DNA from: Phoronis ovalis | Taxonomy: Eukaryota; Phoronida; Phoronidae | Length of the DNA stretch: 16,239 nucleotides | Assembly (NCBI GenBank): GCA_028565635.1 | Contig: JAOXYB010024357.1 | Location: forward strand, 1 to 16,239 | Direction: 5' to 3' | In this document: one piece after another, positions 1 to 9,765 of the stretch | Position numbering within the stretch: the stretch's first letter is position 1 | Layout: each line of letters opens with the position of its first letter | Notes under the pieces: model-generated | Seen by the model: only the letters and a program-made list of their open reading frames with translations | Told to the model about the DNA's origin: nothing | Database searches by the model: none | Made by a program: the position numbers and the translations under genes

Positions 1-50
1 GCGTCCGTAGGACGCCCAGTATCTGAAACCTAGTGTCCTAGGACGCTAGA
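1..50. repeat. Pair of near-palindromes at the window edge
   Basis: GCGTCC-GTA-GGACGC (1-15) is a perfect 6-bp inverted repeat, and TAGTGTCCTAGGACGCTA (31-48) is palindromic apart from one mismatched pair. Both contain GTCC.TAGGACGC. They may belong to a repeat cut by the window edge. Confidence 0.5.
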
Positions 51-60
51 AAAGGTGGGA

Positions 61-980
61 CTCTTATTTTCTTTACAGGTATTGAAAGTATCTCACTTCA
101 GCGCCCTCAAGTGCTTGCAAATAATCTATTGCGCAAGCTGAAGGTAACACTGATCATGTACTACCATGGGCAATAGGTCTAACATATATTAAGAAAGTAA
201 ATAAAGTAATGGTTAATATATATGTTAATTCTTAGTAGATAAAAAACTCTACAGACAGTAGCGCCAGTTTCTAAACGGTAAAAGGAGTGTTTACCCAGTT
301 TTATTTTATCACTAGAGAGTATAAAACGAGAAACACAGTATGTTGCGTTGCGTTTTTCCAGAAGTGGGGAAAATGCATGGAAATTATGTATGTGTTTCGT
401 GCCGTTACCCAAACTTTGCATACAGAATCGTGGAAAAGACTATTTACATGTGAGTAGAAGACTAAATGCAAATAAGAAGAAAGTAGAAAATAAATAGAAC
501 TATAATCCTTTATATGCTAGATCTATTGCCCTTGGTGCTACCTTCCATAGAATCGATCGCAATGTTTCACGACTGGTAATACTCTGGCCGTTGATGATAG
601 CTTCACCTGAAATATGTAAACACTCAGGTATACCTGTCTATAATTAGAAATTTAGGCTAAATCAAGTACACTAGCATGACCTCACATCCGGGCCTTACAC
701 ATTACATTCACGTCAGTTTACAATGATAGGAGAGCTCTAGGCTACACATTCTTAATGAAATTGTAACCTTACTACGGAATGATTTTTGCGACGTATCTTT
801 ACGCAGTGTCGTAAAGTGTCTGTAAAATGTCAAACAAATACTTCAAACAAACATGTCATTCATTGCTATCTATCTTGAGTGCATATAGGCTACGATTACA
901 GGATGAGATTTGGCTGAATTTATTTTTTCTTTAAAACATCATAATTACTGAACATAGATGTAATTTGACTGGTTCATAAT
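61..980. other. Noncoding, no feature recognised
   Basis: AT-rich unique-looking sequence. Open frames are short, low in complexity and lack splice support on both strands. Confidence 0.5.
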
Positions 981-1060
981 AATTATTAAGTAACTGTTGT
1001 TAATTATTATAATTATTAAGTAACTGTTGTTAATTATTATAATTATTAAGTAACTGTTGC
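981..1060. repeat. Tandem repeat, 30-bp unit, 2.7 copies
   Basis: Two identical 30-base units (981-1010, 1011-1040) and a partial third (1041-1059) begin AATTATTAAGTAACTGTTGT. The unit is AT-rich and the copies are almost identical, indicating recent expansion. Confidence 0.95.
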
Positions 1061-2213
1061 TAAAGTTTACCGCAAAATATGATTTACGCAAATTAAAGCA
1101 GATACCAAGAGGGCATTCTTAATTTTGCTGCAGCGCCTGTTTTGATTAATACAATAATGTATCGAGAAGATGGTACTTTTTGTGATTTTTGGAGGTTAAT
1201 AACTTTGAAATGAAAAAAAGCAAAGCAAATGTCCTAAGAGTAATTATAATTTCAATTTGGGTGCTGGTAAGTTATTGTACGATGACCAAGACTTTTGAAC
1301 GAATTGAATTAGTTTTAAATCATGTAATCGGAGAGTCTGATTCTTGGTAGGGCCTGCTAAAGTTATTGTCACGGTATCAAAACAGTTGACACTTTCTGGG
1401 TTTTGTTTTTAAGCGTTGTATCATCCTAATGCTTTTTATTTTTTATAACATTAGCATTGCATATTGTTTTAAAGTTCAGCTGTTAAACCTTTAAGAGACA
1501 ATTTTTCGATACCTTACTGTATGCAATATGAAGATTCCATTTAGCAACAAAAATATAAAAAGACTAAACGCATATTTGATAGCGGGTCAATTTAATAATT
1601 GCCTACGAACGACAAAGAGGTTAAATAGTTGGAATTAAGATCATTCGCCACATCGTAAACCACATGGATGAATACACAGATTCACACACACAAAAAAACG
1701 TCATTTAGCTATTTCGTTTGAAACTTGGTTTCAACTTGTCATCATGGCGGCCAACACACTGAGAATATTCCTGTATAAATATTTCCATTTGATTTTGGAA
1801 TGATTACGAGAAAAAAAATTGCCAACAACTTCACTTTTCATCAGAATCGGTTGAACCTGTGGAAAACGACAACCGAGCATTGATAACAATGTAATGTTTA
1901 GTATTTGCTTTGCATTTTGTTCTACTTTTTTAGGCAGTTTGTTACTGTTTATCATTCATTCTAATGTTTATACTAAAGACTTATAATATATTTAATACAG
2001 GGCTTTTTTTATATTTCTTTAATTTTTTTACAATAATTGTTTAGAGCTTACTAAACACATATATTTCCTTTTGCCTTATTCAATAAGGAAAATTGTTTCT
2101 GTGTTCTTTATTCGATCGAGGGTTTGGAGAAAGAAATAGAAGCCTTGTTCAAGTCTTGAGAACCTCAAGTTTAAGGTGAATAACGATTTCCGCTATGTTT
2201 CTTCGATTCCGAT
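1061..2213. other. Noncoding, no supported gene
   Basis: AT-rich. A 19-codon open frame starts at the ATGGCGGCC at 1744 in excellent Kozak context but stops after 19 residues (MAANTLRIF..) and has no splice continuation that I can defend. The same ATGGCGGCC is close to a YY1 binding core. Nothing else stands out. Confidence 0.4.
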
Positions 2214-2405
2214 CCAAATAAGGAAATAGGAATCATATCCTGTTTCCAAATAAGGAAATAGGAATCATATCCTGTTTCGAAATAAGGAAATATGAATCAT
2301 ATCCTGTTTCCAAATAAGGAAATGTGAATCATATCCTGTTTCCAAATAAGGGAATAGGAATCATATCCTGTTTCCAAATAAGGAAATAGGAATCATATCC
2401 TGTTT
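2214..2405. repeat. Minisatellite: six 32-bp units, hairpin-forming
   Basis: Six consecutive units start at 2214, 2246, 2278, 2310, 2342 and 2374, all exactly 32 bases, with consensus beginning CCAAATAAGGAAATAGGAAT. Within a unit GGAAATAGGA can pair with TCCTGTTTCC around a six-base loop (ten pairs, one wobble). Units 3 and 4 carry changes that weaken the stem. No coding potential. Confidence 0.95.
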
Positions 2406-5400
2406 TCTTAATCAATTTCAATCTAGTTAAGATTGGCCGTGGCCGTGTCCATGTCCGGTTGTATACGCATTTAGTTATACTTGATCGTTTCCATGGTAGC
2501 ACTTTACATTGCCGGTTTTCATTAATTTAACAAAAAAATCATTTCTCTGGATAGATGTGTAGAAGAGGTTTTAAAAATTGTCCATTAGATATTGATGAGT
2601 GAAAACGACTTGATAATGCTTGGAGTTTTAAAACATCTTACAACAAATCACTTTATGAAAAAAGCAAAGTAAACTCTAAGTAATACATTGGTTTCCATCT
2701 TTAATCAAACTATTGAGGAGACAATATTAATATTGTACCCATGACACATATACTAGAAATATCGAGTATACTGCAATGGTGGATACTATGCCTCGGCGCA
2801 AGTTTTCCCAATTTCGTACAGAACAGCTCCACGAGTCCAACCTGAAAGTTAAAATACACATCACTATAGTATATAACTATATACCCAAAACATACGTAAA
2901 TACATATACATGTACGTTCGAACCCTCAAACTCCCAGGACGACTTTGGTAAAGTACCTAGGTTGAGGAAACTTGACATCCTACCACCTGTCAAAGCCGTG
3001 ATGAGTGTAGGGTTTTTAATGTAACGCACTCAATTCATGTCTCTAATTTGTGACTATTCCCTAATTCGTAGCCGTCGGAAACCTATTTCCGCAGATTCCG
3101 GTGCTAACACGTGGTCGCGCTACGTCAGCCGCTTATCAATGTCCACTGTACGCCAATTCCAGCTTATTGATCCTCATTGCAAAATCAAATTCTTGTCAGC
3201 TAGTGGTACTCATGCAAGCAAGTAATTACAGGAGAAACCATGATCAAAACGTTATATTATAGTGTACTTAATTGTTCGCTAAGGTAATGCAAAGTCACCT
3301 ATTTTACAGCGTACTTGAATCTTTCTGATAAGCGAAAAAATGTTATTCACCTGTTTTACAACACAAAATATACATAAGTAACACAACTTGTGCGAGTCTT
3401 TTTTCCGTGAGATATCAAAAGAAAATTAACACCAACAAAAACTTAGCTTAAGAAAGAGACCAGCACGAATAATATTGTTGTCTCTTGCTTTTTTTCGATA
3501 ATAATTTTTAATATTAGTTTTAATTTTTTTATAACTTGTAGCCTGACGAACGTGTTTTCTCAACATACAAATTATAGCAAATCATACATTAAAATTATCT
3601 TTCAAGCGTCATAAATGTGTGCGATAGAACCGTTAGGCTCCTGCTTCGCCATGCAAGGTTTATGAGCTTATTTTTCTCAACCTAAAAATAATAGAATTAT
3701 CAAGTTAGAGTTTTAAAAGTTTTATGGTGGATAATAATACCGAACTGGAACCAGCACATTTCACACTTTGCAAATTCAATTGTTTCACATCTAAAACATT
3801 TAGATATCATATTATTTGGTATGCAGAACTGGGCAATTTAAAACCTGTTTTTTGTAGGTAAAATTATTTCACTGGATCCTGTTTTCAGATTCTGATGACA
3901 AATGTTGGTGAGTCCTTATACATTATAATGTCATTTATCATTGCTGCAGCTTGGTTTTAGTTTAATGTTTCCTAGTTGAAAGCATTTGATATAGAATTGG
4001 TGATTTCAGCCAATAAATTAGTAGACATTCATGACTATTTTCACGTTTTGTCGAGTTAACATGCTGCTTAATTCACTTCAAGTTAATTTGAGATCTTCCT
4101 AAGTATGTATCCTAAGGAGGAACATACATGTTCTTTATCAAATCACTGCAGTCAGTGCAGCATCAACTAAATATTACAAAACATGTGGGTCCTGTGAGAA
4201 CAAGAACATAAACTAATTTACTAATTTTTAAACCTTTTATTGGGATGTTTTTATTAGAGGGAACATTATATACAGCGGGTTTAGCTTGAAAAGGTTGGAG
4301 ATTTTGGGGAGTGGGTAATTAAACTGATGATCAGCGATTTGGCATCTGGTGGCAAGTGACCATCGTTTAGAATGCAGATTTTAAAATTATACTGTTCATA
4401 CTTCTCAGCCAAAACATTTACTACTCTCATTGATAAACCTTATTAGTTATTTGAAGTTGTTTGGTGAACTCTTGTTAGGGAAATATTGTTCTCATATAAT
4501 TGTTTTTTTTTGTTCGTTTTTCAACTAACGTAATTATTTTGATTTTCTTTGGATTTTTTTTTACTGCAGTGACCTAAATTTTGAATGCCTGCTTAACTTT
4601 AGACATTTAAGGAATTGACCCAGCTCTAAGTTGGAACCTAATATCTTAATCACAAGAATAACTTCTAATGTTAGATACTTTTACTACAAAGTTACATTTG
4701 AAGAAAAAATCCTAATGAGTATATTTTACGATGAAACACTGGGACCTTAAGCATTTTTCTGGCATCAATATATTACACATTAAAAAGAGTAGATTTTTGC
4801 AGAAAAATGTAGGGCTGTGAATAAACATAAAATGCATAAAGCTAAGTTCTGCATATTTATAGTGAAGATACAAAAAACGTACAATAGTACTGTACTATTA
4901 ACCGCTCCAGAAGACAATTAAAAAAAGCACAAAATGAAAGAAACGTTTAACGTAGATGTGTTATTTAAGACGTAGATGCCGCGTCTAATCATGACCGGGT
5001 TTTTTATTAATTTTTCCTGGCACATATTAAATAAATGGTTTTAAATTGCTTGTATTCAACTGTATTTAGCAGCTTTGCTCCTAGATACATATTGTTATTA
5101 TTATTAATTACTATCAGCTTTAATGAGTAGATTATTGACGTAGCTAATGAACCCATTAATATTTCAATCAGTTTTACACAAATCTCATTGCATGTGGAAA
5201 TTAAAACCTACTTTATCCTAATTTGAAATGTAAACCTTTTAAACAACAATAACTAGACAGTTTTTAGCATGACCTACAGTAAAAATAATGTAATTCAATA
5301 TTTTATAAAAAAATTTAGCTCTATCCAGTTGCAGAAACTATATTTGTTAGAAATTAATTTCTAAGAGCTAGTTTACTTGAAAGTAACACTGCTCCATGTT

Positions 5401-5634
5401 CATGTTTTTAATTTCTTATTTTCATTTATCACAGTCCAAGATTACAGCCGTGTAAAAATGTCTTCGATAGTTAAAAGAACATAATATCTCTGTTTCGTAT
5501 AAATGCTGATTAATTCAATTATTCTACCAAATTTCACTCTATAGAATTCTACAGAACATTTTCATAAAGGTTGTCGCAATACAAGTGTACTAGGCTGTCT
5601 AACTGATCCTTGACTTATAATCTACGGTCGATTT
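2406..5634. other. Long noncoding stretch
   Basis: No gene is recognised in 3.2 kb. GC rises at about 2920-3200, where two short + strand frames occur without any known domain, possibly an old insertion. Small perfect or near-perfect hairpins occur at 3450-3490 (AAGAAAGAGAC with GTCTCTTGCTT), 4103-4127 and 4883-4899 (AATAGTAC-T-GTACTATT). Confidence 0.5.
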
Positions 5635-5636
5635 GT

Positions 5637-5681
5637 AGGTCCCGGAATGTCTGTAGCTTCCTAGAAGTTCTGGGTCCTACA
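5637..5681. repeat. Imperfect inverted repeat
   Basis: GTAGGTCCCGGA pairs with TCTGGGTCCTAC (10 of 12) around a short spacer. It lies just outside the left end of the inverted-repeat element at 5707 and is probably unrelated to it. Confidence 0.4.
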
Positions 5682-5706
5682 ACCTGTAGCTCTTAAAAGT
5701 TGGATA

Positions 5707-6167
5707 CAGTCTGAATAAATCCCTCCGTTAGTGTTCCGTACCTTCTCATTTAACGTCTGGACTTAACCATAGTCATTTTTTGTTACATTCCTTCAATTTA
5801 ACAAGAGCGAAACAATTACGTCATTAATCCTTTGCCAACCGAGATACATGTAAGACTTTCTCTCTGCGTGATCTATCGTCGCCTACCGCGTCTATTCTAT
5901 CACTATGACTGATTCTGAATAGGTTTTGTGTTTTGCTTACTGGAGAACAGATACACTCTGGCACGACAGAATGTGTGTGATCGACCCCCTACCCTACCTA
6001 TTATTGTAAGTTGCAATTTAATGTTTGACTTTCGTGACACTTTAGTAGAAGTAAATGGATTACCGCGCTTCAGCTTTTCGAGGTAATAAACAACAAAATG
6101 ACTATGGTTAAGCCCATACGTTAGTTGAAAAAGTACAGAATACTAACGGATGGATTTATTCAGACTG
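5707..6167. mobile_element. 461-bp non-autonomous DNA transposon (MITE-like) with long terminal inverted repeats
   Basis: The ends are inverted copies of each other: 5707-5779 and 6095-6167 match at about 64 of 73 positions by hand count, without gaps, starting CAGTCTGAATAAATCC on each strand. Weaker similarity continues inward. The roughly 315-bp core has no open reading frame of note, so it would depend on a transposase from elsewhere. The flanks (GTTGGATA on the left, GATTGATA one base beyond the right end) agree at 6 of 8 positions and could be a worn target-site duplication, but that is weak. The superfamily cannot be assigned: long inverted repeats and an 8-9 bp duplication would fit Mutator or Merlin-like elements. 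It ends 292 bp before the Ig start codon. Confidence 0.75.
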
Positions 6168-6335
6168 CGATTGATAAGTACTACGTACGTATGTTTAAAG
6201 CACCTAGTAAACTCATTACGGAACTACTATTATGTAGCGTCTAACTATTTTCCCGCTAGTGTCTAACGATTTTTGGACAATAACTGCTTTGTACCATCTT
6301 TCGATCACATGTATTAATTACGCCGTTCCAGCTTG

Positions 6336-6357
6336 CCGGAAGCAGGAAGCAGGAAAT
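6336..6357 (+). promoter_or_regulatory. Three phased GGAA (ETS-type) motifs upstream of the Ig start codon
   Basis: CCGGAAGC, AGGAAGC and AGGAAAT follow one another at 7-base spacing (GGAA at 6338, 6345, 6352), about 105 bases before the ATG at 6460. CCGGAAG is the consensus ETS core. ETS factors commonly drive immune and endothelial genes, so the placement is suggestive. It could equally be a chance short tandem repeat of GGAAGCA. Confidence 0.35.
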
Positions 6358-6459
6358 AGAAATAATTGTTGATCACTAATTATTACTAATTATTAATTAT
6401 TACTAAAACGATCAAGACTGATTTAGCTTTTTCATCTCAGAATTTAAAAGATTAGCAAC

Positions 6460-6511
6460 ATGTCACCAGGCTCATTGCAGCACGCAATAGTAGGAATTAG
6501 CTGCTTATTTG
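6460..6511 (+). CDS. Leader (signal peptide) exon of V-type Ig gene, exon 1
   Basis: This exon encodes 17 residues starting MSPGSLQHAIVGISCLF and then one base of a split codon. It ends at a strong donor, G|GTGAGT at 6511/6512. The ATG has A at -3, a good Kozak context. Joined to the exon at 14409, the split codon becomes GCT (Ala) and the hydrophobic run AIVGISCLFAYIFG continues across the junction, giving a plausible secretion signal cleaved near YIFG|IEV. A leader split by a phase-1 intron just before a V domain is the usual arrangement in Ig-superfamily genes. An AG at 6439-6440 after a pyrimidine-rich stretch may be the acceptor of a 5' UTR exon. The exon is short, so the call rests on the donor, the phase match and the hydrophobic continuity. 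The 7.9 kb intron makes the link an inference; transcripts would settle it. Confidence 0.62.
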
Positions 6512-6617
6512 GTGAGTTCTTTATATTATCTTAATCTTAAATCTATATGTGTACCAAGTATCGAGATATATATAGAGATTCGATTTAAAACTCTTTGCTA
6601 CCCTTCATAGATCACTA

Positions 6618-6751
6618 TTCACCACTTAAAAAAAGTAAATTCAGTATTCACCAGCAATTTCTATATACCTCATTCACGTTCACCAGCAAATAGAGCTTTT
6701 CAACATTCACCACAGTTTTCTAAAATAATTCACCAATGTATCAATTCACAC
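6618..6751. repeat. Irregular cluster of TTCACCA motifs
   Basis: TTCACCA occurs at 6618, 6647, 6679, 6706 and 6729 (TTCACCAGCAA twice), with a variant TTCACAC at 6745. Spacing is 23-32 bases. It begins about 100 bases into the Ig intron, a common place for enhancers, but it may also be a decayed tandem repeat of about 29 bp. Confidence 0.6.
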
Positions 6752-6986
6752 TGAAAAGGAGGGGTGTGCACTGTTTTGAATACAGGATTATTCAAGAAAT
6801 GTTATATAATTTTATAAGCAATAAGTTTATAATTTGAATTAGGGCCTGTCTCTATATATCCTTAGTCTCTTGGACAATAAAAGGCTGGTCATTTATTAGA
6901 AAGGTACAATATGTAACCTATATGTATTTGCTACTCCAGGCATTCACGTTATAATAAAAACTGTAAAACAGCTATACACGAAAGAT

Positions 6987-7021
6987 ATATGGTATATGGT
7001 ATATGGTATATGGTATATGGT
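6987..7021. repeat. Microsatellite (ATATGGT)5
   Basis: Five perfect copies of a 7-base unit in the Ig intron. Confidence 0.95.
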
Positions 7022-7423
7022 CCTTCATATCGCAGTTATTTTACCTACAGTAAGCCTCCGGGTCGGATCCTCAATGTCGGTTAATACTCAAGGCCTGCAG
7101 CCGGCCGCTTCGGTCTGGTTAGAAAATGGTCGTTTCTTAATCCCTAAAGTAAGACTTCTGTTTGTAAATTATTAAATTCAGTGTATACAGGCCCAATGTA
7201 CGAAACTCCGATGTGTTCGGGGATGTTCCTCGAAGTTTTACCACAACTATTAAATATCGATTTTTCACAGGATTAACCCGGCACGTTGTCTGTTAAATAT
7301 TGTATTTATCATGTAGTGATCTATATTTTTATCGCTTGTTATTATGAACCGGTCGTGTAGTTCAAATATCATAAAATTGATTCGGTTCAAAACTCAAGAT
7401 ATCAAGCTTATGACTTTATGTTT

Positions 7424-7523
7424 AAATTATCCTGGGATTCTGCATGACACCTCGAGTTAACGAAATTCATTCAATATTAAATTATCCTGAGATATTGCGG
7501 GACACCTTGAGTTGATTCAATAT
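7424..7523. repeat. Tandem duplication of about 50 bp
   Basis: Two adjacent copies (7424-7478, 7479-7523) run AAATTATCCTG..GACACCT.GAGTT..ATTCAATATT. The second lacks about ten bases in the middle and has several substitutions, so the duplication is not recent. Confidence 0.8.
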
Positions 7524-8290
7524 TAAAGTGATTATTTTTCTGTTTTCTTGGATAACATGCCGTAACGTATCAATTGTCTGGACAAATGTGCTGCAAGATA
7601 TTGTCTAGGATTTCAGTATGGACAAACATCCTAATCAATTAATTACACGTTTGAGTAGGGAACAGTAGAAAGGGGCTACCAATGTTACAATTATGGATAG
7701 GAGTCATGAACCAACATTTATATTGTGAGATATTGAACATTGCATTGAAGATAAAGAGAAGGCAAAGTGCTCATAGATTTATGCATGTACAAATGCAACA
7801 TGTACTTGCAATTATGCAATTTACCTGTTATCGCATTAATTCTACCTGTAACCATATACTATCCTTCTTGGGAATTGTTAACGTCGTCTAGTTAATACAT
7901 TATGAACAATTTATCAAAAATGGAACTATTGGGGAATACTACAACGTAAAATTCTTCATCCTCGTCAAAATCGTACAATTCTTTATTTGTTAGGCAATGA
8001 ATACTAACATAGTTTCTTAACTTTTACAGTACTTAATTCGGCAAATGCAATGTTCTATTTTAAAGGTGTTGTTAACCTATTATCCCATTCAATAATCCTG
8101 GTACCCGTATACCAGTACCCGGATAACATCCTTCGTAATATATATATATATATATCAGTGACGGATATTCTGTAACAATTAAGTGAAACACACGATACGA
8201 CCGAACCTTGACGATATCTAATCGGCGAAAATCGTACATTTCTCTTCCATGAAATCAGCTCAGCGGTATTGCTTCAAAACAACGGATTAC
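7524..8290. other. Intronic sequence, no gene
   Basis: Holds an (AT)9 microsatellite at 8138-8155 and otherwise nothing I recognise. The 69-codon frame at 7682 is low in complexity and lacks splice support. Confidence 0.5.
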
Positions 8291-8398
8291 GATAAATGAC
8301 TAACCCGCTCTAACCGAACCGGCCAAGCCTGCTACCGACCCGCCCAGGTTTTCTACCGGCCCGAAGCGGCCTAGGTTACGGAAAGCGGATTATCAAAC

Positions 8399-8480
8399 GT
8401 CCCCGGACCGCCCCCGCACCGTCCTCGGACCGTCCCGGACCGTCCCCCGACCGTCCCGTGACCGTCCCGGGACCGACCGA
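8399..8480. repeat. GC-rich minisatellite of about 10-11 bp (CCGTCCCGGGA-like)
   Basis: About seven units of CCGTCCC-(C/G)GGA follow one another and end in CCGACCGA and a run of T (8481-8490). The block is almost entirely G+C in an AT-rich intron. The palindrome CGGACCG recurs. On the minus strand several runs of three to five G are spaced by 6-8 bases, which is borderline for G-quadruplex formation. The preceding 100 bases (8300-8396) are also GC-rich, with CTACCG(A/G)CCCG twice. Confidence 0.9.
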
Positions 8481-8490
8481 TTTTTTTTTT

Positions 8491-9278
8491 AGGCGTACTG
8501 TATATAAAATATCTGTTTTCGAATACCTAATTTACCTACTTGAAAAATTTCAAAACTGCGCATTTCATATTACCACTAGAAAAGGTGATAATACTTCGTC
8601 ATGACAGGTTTTAAACTATTTAAAAGTCGGATCTCTACTTGCAGTATTAAGTGGCGCTTTTAAAATTATTATAGGGAAGTCTCTAGTATCATCTATCCAG
8701 TTGCAAATATCGTGGCTCACCTAGATCTTGTGGGTGTAAATATATCACTGCCAGGTACAGTTATATATGTTTGTTTTTTGTAGCATATACTGCACAGAAA
8801 AGGACTATCAGAGGTAACCCAGCTCGGTCACTATTGGCGAGTCTTAGAACTAAAATTTATAATAATTTTGAAAATATAGACATGAGAAATTCCGGTGTTA
8901 ACATTTCCTGACCTTTTATGTTATTAGTCAGCAACTCATTAAGTTATTTGATATTATGTTAACAAGGTTTGTTTGTAGGTTTCCTTGGATTGTGCGATTT
9001 TGTCATGCAATTATCGTGGGTCTTAACACAGATGCCTAACCTATGGTATTAGGGTATCAGCTTTTCTACAGTGTTAGGCTATATGTCAAAAAATGCTATG
9101 GAATGCCTTACCTGCCTCAAAAAAACCTCTAATGTATTCATATAAAGTCTATATTCTTTTCGTAACATTCCAGTAAAATCGCTTTTGAATGGTTGCGTGT
9201 GGACCACTGTGATATCAGTTCAACAAAGATCGGCTAGCATGTACATGTTTTAAGATTTGGCGCAAAATGCACACTATT
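8491..9278. other. Intronic sequence, no gene
   Basis: AT-rich, no coding exon, RNA gene or repeat recognised on either strand. Confidence 0.5.
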
Positions 9279-9280
9279 GT

Positions 9281-9294
9281 CCCCCCGGGGGGGG
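9281..9294. repeat. C6G8 homopolymer palindrome
   Basis: CCCCCCGGGGGGGG is a perfect 12-base palindrome plus two G. It sits at the start of the candidate LTR. Confidence 0.9.
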
Positions 9295-9433
9295 TAATCC
9301 CTATATTTATTGCCTACTAGGAATATGAAACTCGGAACTGTCACATTCCATCATTCCCAGGTATAAGTATGGGTCACAATGGGGTCCTTACCTCAGGTAT
9401 AATCATGGGTACTAGTGTCATCATGTTTGTGTA

Positions 9434-9441
9434 TATATAAG
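9434..9441 (+). promoter_or_regulatory. TATA box (TATATAAG)
   Basis: This is a consensus TATA element followed by GGGC. Transcription would be expected to start about 30 bases downstream, near 9464. No host coding exon follows on the + strand, so it more likely belongs to the candidate LTR than to a cellular gene. Confidence 0.35.
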
Positions 9442-9588
9442 GGCATACTGTTGGTCAAGTGAGCAAGTCTACTGGTTTTGTACGTGTTCTTTCTTCTTAA
9501 TTTTCTTTTCTTCCAAACTTTATCTTGAAGTTACAGCGAGGGACACGGTACCTCAGGTGCGGGATCACAACAGAAGAGTAGACATGTG

Positions 9589-9765
9589 TTGACCTTGAGG
9601 ACAAAAAGGTCGTTTAAAGGTCAAAGTTTTATATTGTTCAAAAAGTAATTTTGATTACCTTAGCGAATATGTCGGTACTAAAAGTGATGTTTGTCATCTT
9701 TCAATTAATTTATTGATCTTCCAATTTTCACTAACCTATATCTCGAACGATGTTGAAAGGTCTTC
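9589..9765 (+). repeat. Dispersed repeat, copy A, with AGGTCA-type motifs
   Basis: From TTGACCTTGAGGACA to GATGTTGAAAGGTC this matches the reverse complement of 11701-11884 at both ends and in order. It contains AGGTCG-TTTAA-AGGTCA at 9607-9623, a direct repeat spaced by five bases. The middle is more diverged and has length differences. No open reading frame is seen. The family name is unknown to me. Confidence 0.6.

Larger units (their letters stand above)
9279..9571 (+). mobile_element. Candidate solo LTR with promoter
   Basis: The stretch opens TGTCCCCCC and may end ACAACA, the TG...CA form of LTRs. In between it has a near-ideal TATA box (TATATAAG, 9434-9441), a pyrimidine-rich tract (9486-9515) and a direct repeat of CAGGTATAA..ATGGGT at 9358 and 9394. 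Length and layout suit a short Gypsy-type LTR. I found no matching 5-bp target duplication, no AATAAA and no convincing tRNA primer site, and there is no gag-pol nearby, so the boundaries and the identity are tentative. Confidence 0.28.

Noticed and set aside
179-421. 80-codon minus-strand open frame
   Set aside because: No domain, no splice sites of note, composition of AT-rich noncoding DNA.
1731-1955. 74-codon minus-strand open frame with an internal TTTTCCACAG acceptor-like site
   Set aside because: No recognisable domain and no partner exon in phase; the acceptor alone is not enough.
2916-2924. GTTCGAACC, a match to the tRNA/SINE box B
   Set aside because: No box A at the right distance upstream and no cloverleaf could be drawn.
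2776-3225. Two + strand frames of 82 and 62 codons in a slightly GC-richer stretch
   Set aside because: Different frames, no known motif, no convincing splice link. Possibly an old insertion.
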